DNA from: Verrucomicrobiota bacterium
Lineage (GTDB): Bacteria; Verrucomicrobiota; Verrucomicrobiia; Limisphaerales; JAHEOI01
Assembly (NCBI GenBank): GCA_018610125.1
Contig: JAHEOI010000165.1
Location: 1-31,289, forward strand
Length of the DNA: 31,289 bases
Reading direction: 5' to 3'
Of the stretch, positions 25,019 through 31,289 are shown piece by piece. Position 1 is the first letter of the stretch. Each line of letters opens with the position of its first letter. The notes under the pieces were generated by a model that was given only the letters and a program-made list of their open reading frames with translations, searched no databases and had not been told where the DNA came from. The position numbers were made by a program, and so were the translations under genes.

Positions 25019-28000
25019 ATGCCAGCAACGGCGGATATAACGAGCGAGGCCAAGGCCCCCGGAGCCATCAAGATCGAACGCCAGGAGAAGCAAGACGCGT
25101 GGGTGCTGACCTTGCGAATGCCCAAAGATGCCGAATGTTGGCTTCATTGGGGTGTGACTCGACGCCCCGGCGATCCCTGGGAACTGCCTCCGAAACGCCT
25201 GTGGCCTGCGGGGAGCGTTGCCATCGATAAGGGTGCCGTTCAGAGTCCCTTTGTTCCCGAGGACAGCGAGCAGAGCCTAACGCTGACGATTCCCAAGGAG
25301 AGCCCGTTCCGACGCATCGCCTTTGTCCTCTTTTATCCCAAGCTGAATCGATGGGATAACAACGGCGGCAAAGATTTCTTTGTTCCGGTCCACCCAAAAC
25401 CAGACGCCCCAACCTCACGCTCCGAGATCGAAGAAGCCATTGTGGAGGCTGAGACCGGCAAGCAGTCATGGACCTTGATGCACCGGTACAACCTCTGTCG
25501 GGAACTTATCGATCAGATCGAAGACAGCCCGCAAGGCTGGGCCACTTTGCTGGTCTGGCTGCGCTATTCGGCAATTCGGCAGCTCGATTGGCAGCGGCGC
25601 TACAACACCAAACCCCGGGAGCTGAGCCATGCCCAGGACGAGCTCACCTACAAGCTTGCCGAAGCGTTCATCGCAACCCAGCCTGAAAACCGTGAAATCA
25701 TCCGCGCCATGCTCGCCCTGGTCGGACGAGGAGGTGAAGGGCAAGAGATCCGTGATGAGATCCTGACGATCATGCACCGGCATCACGTTAAAGAGGTGAC
25801 CGGTCACTTCATGGAGGAATGGCATCAGAAGCTCCATAACAACACGACCCCGGACGACATCGCGATCTGCGAGGCCTATCTCGATTTTCTGAAGAGTGAC
25901 GGCAACCAGGACGTTTTTTATGAAACGCTCCGAAAGCATGGCGTGACGCCGGAGCGCTTGGCCAGCTTCGAGCGGCCGATCGTCACACCGCCCGATTTCA
26001 ACCCGGATATCAAAGATGGCCTGATCCATGACTTTGAGCATTTCCTTAGGCTGCTTCGATCGATCCATTCGGGCACCGACCTGGAGAGCGCTGCCGACAC
26101 CGGACGCTACCTGATGGATTCCAGCGCTTCCGATGCGCTCGATAATCTCCTTCACCACCGGGCCAATCCCGATGCCCCATTGCTGGAGCTCGTCCAAAAT
26201 GCCACGTCCGTCCGCGGCTGTTTGAATCGCATCTTAACGACAGATAAAGACCCGTATCGCGTGCGGGATGCTCTCTCCCTGGATCTGGCGCTTGAGACAA
26301 CGCTGCGAGCGCGCGTCGAAGGCAGCTTGCATACAGGGCTCAAGGAGGAACAGCTCGTTCGCTTGATCGATGAAGCCATTGCCAACACAAGGCTGACTCA
26401 CGATACCGACGAGCTCTCGATCTGCCATGACGATTGGCCATTGGCAAAATGGATCGACGAGCCGACCTACGACACATTGCTTCAAGCTCTCGCAGTGACC
26501 GACCGGCTGCAGCGGGCCGTCAGCACCGAAACCGATCGTTTCTATCAGTTGATCCAGACAATCGCCGAATCCCTCGGGAAAGCCTTTCAGGCGGAGCAAT
26601 GGACAATTGACACCTTCGGTGAAGCTGTCGTGCGGGGCCGCCTCATGTTTGTCTTGTCGACTCTCCTGCACCGACTCGATCCGCTCTTGAGAAAGCGTGC
26701 CGGCTTGGGCGGCTGGCAAGTGATCAGTCGCGGCGAAACGTACGGAAGGCTGCAAGTCGTCCAAGGGCTTAGCGATTGCACCAACTCGGAATACAATGAG
26801 CCGACTGTGATTCTTGCCGATCGCGTCAGGGGGGATGAAGAGCCACCTCCCGGGGTTACCGCAGTCATCACACCGGATCCGGTCGACCTCGTTTCCCATG
26901 TTGCCGTTCGAGCCCGCAACATTCCGGTATTGTTTGCCACCTGTTACGAGCCCGAGACGCTGCAGCGCCTCCGCAAGCTGGAGCAATGTTGGATCCACCT
27001 TCAAGTCAAGCCGTCCGGCGATGTCGCCTTCGAGGCATCGAGCGAGCCAACGAAGGAACCAATCGCGCAAGCCGGTGTGCGGACGGCCGAATCAACAATA
27101 ACGGTTCAAGAGCCCGAAATGGGCCGATCCCCGATCACGCCCAACGCTTTTCGTGCAGGCCTCGTCGGCGGCAAGGCACTCAATCTCAAGCATCTCTCTG
27201 CCAGCTTGCCCCCCGGGATAGAAACACCAAATTCATTCGCCCTCCCGTTCGGGGTCTTCGAGACAACCTTGTCGCTTCCCGAGAATCGAAGTCTGAAAGC
27301 CCGTTACGACGAGCTAAGAGAGGATCTTGAGACCGTATCCGACCCGGCGGCGACACTCTCGAGCCTGCGGGAGACCGTCAAGGAACTGACACTCTCGGAT
27401 GAGCTTAAGCAGGCGATTCAAAAGACCTGCCACGCTTCCGGTCTGAAATCCCCTTCCAACTGGAATGAGGCATGGGATTGCATCAAAGCTGTATGGGCTT
27501 CAAAGTGGAACGATCGCGCCTTCCTCAGCCGCAAGGCCCGCGGCGTTAAAGACGACGCCATCCACATGGCCGTGCTGATCCAGGAAGTTGTGACTATGGA
27601 TTATGCGTTCGTCCTCCATACGGTTAATCCATTCACCCAAGATGAGACGCAGCTTTATGGCGAAGTGGTCGTCGGCTTAGGGGAAACCCTTGTGGCCAAC
27701 TACCCGGGTCGTGCCCTTAGCTTCCTCTGCCCCAAGGAGACACTCACACCGCAGCTTTTGACCTACCCAAGCAAGAGTCTATCCCTGATCGGAGACGGTT
27801 TGATTTTCCGCTCGGATTCCAATGCGGAAGACCTGGCCGGCTATGCCGGTGCGGGCCTTTATGACAGTCTCCTCTCTCCCCCACCTCGCGAAGCTCGCCT
27901 TAAATATTCGACAGACCCCCTTTTTCAGGACCCCGACTTTCGGACCAAGCTGCTTCGACAAATTGCCGAGCTCGGTGTTTCGGTTGAAAAGGCGTTGCAA

Positions 28001-28081
28001 GGGCCCCAGGATATTGAAGGGGGCTATGCCCATGGCGGCTTTCACGTGGTTCAAAGCCGCCCCCAGATTATCCTTACATAA
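25019..28081 (+). CDS. alpha-glucan water dikinase (GWD/R1-like)
   Basis: A 1020-residue homologue of plant GWD, which transfers the beta-phosphate of ATP to C6 of glucosyl units in starch, the gamma-phosphate going to water. Residues 12-125 form a CBM45-like starch-binding domain (CWLHWGVTRRPGDPWELPP, GGKDFFVPV). The helical middle has the GWD signatures RYNTKPRELSHAQDELT (194-210), VGRGGEGQEIRDEI (235-248), EEWHQKLHNNTTPDD (266-280) and HSGTDLESA. The phosphohistidine site is His627 in PDPVDLVSHVAVRARN. The C-terminal ATP-binding (PPDK_N-like) domain runs from VGGKALNLKHL (716) to VVQSRPQ at the end, with FRSDSNAEDLAGYAGAGLYDS. One CBM45 is seen rather than the two of plant GWD1. The next gene starts 13 bases downstream. 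The substrate in a bacterium is inferred to be glycogen-like. Confidence 0.92.
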   Translation: MPATADITSEAKAPGAIKIERQEKQDAWVLTLRMPKDAECWLHWGVTRRPGDPWELPPKRLWPAGSVAIDKGAVQSPFVPEDSEQSLTLTIPKESPFRRIAFVLFYPKLNRWDNNGGKDFFVPVHPKPDAPTSRSEIEEAIVEAETGKQSWTLMHRYNLCRELIDQIEDSPQGWATLLVWLRYSAIRQLDWQRRYNTKPRELSHAQDELTYKLAEAFIATQPENREIIRAMLALVGRGGEGQEIRDEILTIMHRHHVKEVTGHFMEEWHQKLHNNTTPDDIAICEAYLDFLKSDGNQDVFYETLRKHGVTPERLASFERPIVTPPDFNPDIKDGLIHDFEHFLRLLRSIHSGTDLESAADTGRYLMDSSASDALDNLLHHRANPDAPLLELVQNATSVRGCLNRILTTDKDPYRVRDALSLDLALETTLRARVEGSLHTGLKEEQLVRLIDEAIANTRLTHDTDELSICHDDWPLAKWIDEPTYDTLLQALAVTDRLQRAVSTETDRFYQLIQTIAESLGKAFQAEQWTIDTFGEAVVRGRLMFVLSTLLHRLDPLLRKRAGLGGWQVISRGETYGRLQVVQGLSDCTNSEYNEPTVILADRVRGDEEPPPGVTAVITPDPVDLVSHVAVRARNIPVLFATCYEPETLQRLRKLEQCWIHLQVKPSGDVAFEASSEPTKEPIAQAGVRTAESTITVQEPEMGRSPITPNAFRAGLVGGKALNLKHLSASLPPGIETPNSFALPFGVFETTLSLPENRSLKARYDELREDLETVSDPAATLSSLRETVKELTLSDELKQAIQKTCHASGLKSPSNWNEAWDCIKAVWASKWNDRAFLSRKARGVKDDAIHMAVLIQEVVTMDYAFVLHTVNPFTQDETQLYGEVVVGLGETLVANYPGRALSFLCPKETLTPQLLTYPSKSLSLIGDGLIFRSDSNAEDLAGYAGAGLYDSLLSPPPREARLKYSTDPLFQDPDFRTKLLRQIAELGVSVEKALQGPQDIEGGYAHGGFHVVQSRPQIILT

Positions 28082-28094
28082 CTGACTTGCTTCA

Positions 28095-28958
28095 ATGGCG
28101 ACACCGAACGAGATCCCATTCCGAATCGGCAACCAAACAGCGGTTTCAGCCGGCAAGCCGTCGTTGCCTTTTGAATTTGCCCTCGCTCACGGATTCCATT
28201 CCTTTGAATGGTTTCCCGACAAGAAGGACGACGGCTCGGGCTGGGCTGAAACCGATCTCGATCGCGAAACCAGGAAATGGATCCAAGCAACCGCCACCGA
28301 TCATGATTTACGGCTCTCGGTCCATGCCCCGCTTGGCTTCTCCACATTCGAACAGGACGGGCTGGACCGATTGGACGGCGCCGTGCAATACGCCATCGAT
28401 ATCGGTGCGGCGCTGCTAAACCTTCATCTCGACAGTCGCTTCGGCCCGGAGGCTTTTGCGAAGTCCCTGGCCCCTCTGATCCGCAAGACTGCCGAAAAGG
28501 GACTGTCGCTCGCCGTCGAGAATGGTCCCGAGCACGCCCCGGAAGACTTCAATGACTTCTTTGGCTGTTTGAAAGCCGGCAGCTTCACGCTCCCAACGGA
28601 GCATGTCGGAATGTGCTTTGACCTCGGACATGCCAACCTATGCGAATCGACCCGAAATGATTACCTCGGATACCTGGGGCGATTATCGCCGCAGGTCCCT
28701 ATCATCCATCTTCACTTGCACGAGAATTACGGGGATGCCGACCGGCATCTTCCGCTCTTCACCGGTCCGGCAGGCACGGACAATACCGGAATTCGAGAGC
28801 TCCTGGCCCATCTTAATCAACGCGGCTTCCATGGCTCGGCCATCCTCGAGCAATGGCCGGATCCGCCATCGCTGCTAACACGGACGCGGGACCAGCTTCA
28901 GGCCCTCCTCCCCGAGGGCCTAAAAAAAAAAGCAGCGCGACACCTCGCAGCTCTGTAG
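28095..28958 (+). CDS. sugar phosphate isomerase/epimerase (xylose-isomerase-like TIM barrel)
   Basis: A 287-residue protein of the AP endonuclease 2/xylose isomerase-like superfamily. Likely metal ligands and active-site residues are visible: His77 (SVHAP), His111, Glu142 (VENGPE), Asp176 and His179 (FDLGHAN), His207/His209 (HLHLHEN), and Glu252 (ILEQW). These enzymes isomerise or epimerise sugars or hydroxypyruvate. The precise substrate cannot be read from the sequence. Position between two dikinase genes with gaps of 13 bases and an overlap makes a joint role in glucan or sugar phosphate handling plausible. Near its 3' end ten A in a row (28922-28931) encode the lysines of GLKKKAARH. Confidence 0.82.
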   Translation: MATPNEIPFRIGNQTAVSAGKPSLPFEFALAHGFHSFEWFPDKKDDGSGWAETDLDRETRKWIQATATDHDLRLSVHAPLGFSTFEQDGLDRLDGAVQYAIDIGAALLNLHLDSRFGPEAFAKSLAPLIRKTAEKGLSLAVENGPEHAPEDFNDFFGCLKAGSFTLPTEHVGMCFDLGHANLCESTRNDYLGYLGRLSPQVPIIHLHLHENYGDADRHLPLFTGPAGTDNTGIRELLAHLNQRGFHGSAILEQWPDPPSLLTRTRDQLQALLPEGLKKKAARHLAAL

Positions 28959-31289
28959 CGAAGCCGACCGGGGCCAAACAGCCCGAGCTTCCGGCTAAGC
29001 TTGTCAGCGCGGACCGAGAAAACCCAAGCTGGCGTCAAAAGTTGCACTGGGTTGAAACCTTCCTGGAAGTCCTTCGCTCGCCGCCGCAACAACATGAGCT
29101 TGCGTACCTCGCGATGTATCTCGATCTGGTTCGGGCGGGGATTATCCCATGCCGGGAAGACTCACGGCATTTCCGTCCGAGCCATCACGCCGCCATTGCA
29201 CAACGTATCGAAGGCCACTTGACCCGTTTGACCACGCCGGAGAATGAACCGATCATTCGAAGAATCTTCACCTCACTCCCCTCTTACGAAGAGCGATTTA
29301 CCCGAAGTGAGCCCCTGACCCGGATTCGGGATATCGCCCATCGAAACGATATTCCGAAGGAGCTCAAGCATGAAATCAAAGTGACGCTTCAAAACAAGCT
29401 TCATCGATGCGCCGGCCCGGAAGATCTGATCACTTCCGAGCGATTGTTATCCCGTGTAACCCAATCCGAAAGCCATTACCCGGCCGAATTCGTCGATGAA
29501 CTCCGCACGTTCCATCAAGAGCTGAAACAATTCTTCAATGCCCAAGATCTCAAGGAGCGCCTTCGGGAGATGGCCGATCAGGCTGACGATCTTGCCTTTA
29601 AACAAGCACTCCACGAATTCCTTGCGGCCCGAGAGAAGGAGACAAGCCGCCTTGATGAGGCGGAATCTCTCCTTCGACAGGCAACAGCCCTGCGAAGATG
29701 GTGTCTTCAAAAGGTTTCCGAATCGGACGAAGCCAATCGCTTGGCTTATCGCATCACCGAAATCCAGCTTGAGCAAGATGCCTTCATGCAAACAAGCGCG
29801 CTGTTGAATCGTATCGACTCGCTCGAGGACGAAGGATGGAAGCATGGAATCGCGCTTATCAAGGAGGTCCTGGAAAATCTCCGGCTCAACGGAAACACCC
29901 GTGAAGAAATCGCTGCCATCCTCGCCGAGCTGAGCTCGATTTCCGAAGAAGATCCCGGCTCGAATCAAGCCTGTCTGCGAATGCGAGCCACCCTTGAGCG
30001 ATGTCAACGGGTCTACGAGGATATCACCGATCGGATCTTGGAGCGCTTCGGGAAGGCCTTGAATGATTTGGGAGCCGCTTTCCAGATCACAGACGAGATC
30101 ATACGCCAACGATCCGATGATGAGATCCGGCGCAACCTGGTCTTTCAATTCTCCAAGCTGACGACTTGGCTTCAGAAAAGGCTTGTCAGCGGCTCCGAGC
30201 CTCGGGTATGGGAGGCCATTAATACCGGCGAGGCCGAAGGAGAGCTCCACCACCGGATCACGCTCGAAACCGACGTCTCCCACCACGCCGACTCGGTCAT
30301 CCTGGTATTGGATGAGGCCGAAGGGGATGAAGAGATCCCCAACAACGTCATGGGCATCATCTTGCGTCACGAGATTCCTCACCTCTCCCACCTTAGCGTT
30401 CGAGCCCGACAATCAAGGATCCCATTGGTCACTTGCTCCGATCCCTCGCGTTACGAGAAACTGATCGCCACCTCCGGACAACCGGTCAGGCTCAAGGTCG
30501 GTCCGGAGGACACAACGATCACGACGTTCACGGACAAGAGGGCGCCTGCCCGTTCGGAAAACGAGAAAGCCAAAGAACAAACCGAGCAACCGACCGCCAG
30601 TTCACACGTCGAGCTGCAGCTCCATCAACCGGTCCTTCCCGTTCAAGAAGTCACCCCGGCGACCGGCGGCAGAAAGGCCGATTCATTGAGACAGCTCGAA
30701 GCCCTTGCTCAAAAGCAGGGGGCCTCGTTTCATACCCTTCCGACACTGGTGATTCCCTTTGCCGGACTGGAGTCGACCATTGACGCCTGCGAGACCACAG
30801 CCGCCGAGTATCGCCGACTGCTTTCGACACTCGATCAAGGCGCCACCGGGAAAGATCGGCCGGCGCAGCAGCTCCAGGATCTGGTCCTGGGTCTGCCGGT
30901 ACCGAAATCTTGGCTTAAGACCATCGAACAGAGCTTTGGGTCAAATGCTCGATTTGCGATCCGATCAAGCTCGAGCCTGGAAGACTCTCCCGGCAGTGTG
31001 GCCGCCGGTGTCTATGATTCCCGAATCAACATACCGCCGGAACGGCTGCCCGACGCCATCCGCCAAGTTTGGGCGTCACTATGGTCGGAGCGAGCCATCT
31101 GGAATCGTGAGCAGAATCGGCTGCCTCACAATGCCGCCCATATGGCCGTCATCGTGCAGTCCCTGCTCGATCCCGACTACTCGTTTATTCTCCATACCGT
31201 CAATCCGTTGAGCAATCGCCACACTGAAGTTTATATGGAAATCGTGGTCGGACTCGGCGAGACATTGGCCGGCAGCGCCCAACGAGGAA
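28853..31289 (+). CDS. second GWD/PWD-type glucan dikinase, 3' end beyond window
   Basis: A frame different from the isomerase is open from at least 28853 to the window edge (812 codons). The ATG at 28853 is the only ATG before 29114 and gives a 106-base overlap; the start is uncertain. Residues 1-60 are rich in Ala, Ser, Pro and Lys. The region 29010-29440 (NPSWRQKLHWVETFLEVL ... ELKHEIKVTLQNKL) is helical and without the WHQKLHNN signature. The phosphohistidine segment is HEIPHLSHLSVRARQ with the likely catalytic His513 (codon 30389), closer to PWD than to the first dikinase. From about 30680 the PPDK_N-like ATP domain begins (RFAIRSSSSLEDSPGSVAAGVYDS, FILHTVNPL). It may act after the first dikinase, as PWD acts after GWD in plants. 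Confidence 0.85.
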   Translation, partial: MAGSAIAANTDAGPASGPPPRGPKKKSSATPRSSVAKPTGAKQPELPAKLVSADRENPSWRQKLHWVETFLEVLRSPPQQHELAYLAMYLDLVRAGIIPCREDSRHFRPSHHAAIAQRIEGHLTRLTTPENEPIIRRIFTSLPSYEERFTRSEPLTRIRDIAHRNDIPKELKHEIKVTLQNKLHRCAGPEDLITSERLLSRVTQSESHYPAEFVDELRTFHQELKQFFNAQDLKERLREMADQADDLAFKQALHEFLAAREKETSRLDEAESLLRQATALRRWCLQKVSESDEANRLAYRITEIQLEQDAFMQTSALLNRIDSLEDEGWKHGIALIKEVLENLRLNGNTREEIAAILAELSSISEEDPGSNQACLRMRATLERCQRVYEDITDRILERFGKALNDLGAAFQITDEIIRQRSDDEIRRNLVFQFSKLTTWLQKRLVSGSEPRVWEAINTGEAEGELHHRITLETDVSHHADSVILVLDEAEGDEEIPNNVMGIILRHEIPHLSHLSVRARQSRIPLVTCSDPSRYEKLIATSGQPVRLKVGPEDTTITTFTDKRAPARSENEKAKEQTEQPTASSHVELQLHQPVLPVQEVTPATGGRKADSLRQLEALAQKQGASFHTLPTLVIPFAGLESTIDACETTAAEYRRLLSTLDQGATGKDRPAQQLQDLVLGLPVPKSWLKTIEQSFGSNARFAIRSSSSLEDSPGSVAAGVYDSRINIPPERLPDAIRQVWASLWSERAIWNREQNRLPHNAAHMAVIVQSLLDPDYSFILHTVNPLSNRHTEVYMEIVVGLGETLAGSAQRG

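Noticed and set aside
25466..27070. two long minus-strand ORFs (243 and 278 codons)
   Set aside because: Antisense to the first dikinase; no family features.
29447..30412. 321-codon minus-strand ORF
   Set aside because: Antisense to the second dikinase, which has the phosphohistidine and ATP-domain motifs; the frame is a shadow.

Overview
The window looks like a chromosomal segment of a Verrucomicrobiota bacterium, perhaps of the Opitutae side. This is an inference from three things: a pseudopilin with an H-X9-DG C-terminal motif, exported beta-helix and N-x-G-W repeat proteins, and a Fur-led suf operon. No rRNA, tRNA, CRISPR array, insertion sequence or phage gene was seen. Nearly all genes are intact; the two at the window edges are cut by the boundary.

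Layout. (1) 1-5131, plus strand: the 3' part of obg, then ychF, a stand-alone GlmU-like left-handed beta-helix acyltransferase and a DinG-type Fe-S helicase. (2) 5353-8371, minus strand: three exported or envelope genes, namely a pseudopilin, a right-handed beta-helix protein and a protein with N-x-G-W repeats plus calcium-type loops. (3) 8743-12543: dusB on the minus strand, facing away from truD-thyA-folA on the plus strand. The folA reading frame runs out into a heptanucleotide tandem repeat. (4) 12665-14944, minus strand: a nucleoside:H+ symporter-like MFS gene, a strong hairpin, and a SirB1/transglutaminase-like gene. (5) 15334-23503, minus strand: a ten-gene operon, fur-sufB-sufC-sufD-sufU-sufT-Rieske-sufS-rhodanese-like-NifU/IscU-like, with a Fur/PerR-type palindrome over its likely -10 box. 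(6) 23634-24887, plus strand: gap (GAPDH) with a promoter, a palindrome and a clear intrinsic terminator. (7) 25019-31289, plus strand: an alpha-glucan water dikinase (GWD), a xylose-isomerase-like TIM barrel protein, and a second, divergent GWD/PWD-type dikinase that runs off the window.

Most interesting system. The last region is a three-gene cluster of two plant-type glucan water dikinase homologues around a sugar phosphate isomerase/epimerase-like gene. GWD and PWD are best known from starch phosphorylation in plants and algae, so a two-dikinase operon in a bacterium suggests a bacterial alpha-glucan (glycogen-like) phosphorylation system. The isomerase/second-dikinase junction has a 106-nt out-of-frame overlap containing a run of ten A, where slippage could make a fused protein.

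Other signals. Three families of short dispersed intergenic repeats occur in pairs within the window (2071/12588, 2177/24914 and 5191/23528). The Fur-family regulator has a Cys where PerR/Fur proteins normally have an acidic metal ligand. Obg carries an insertion of about 48 residues in its N-terminal domain.
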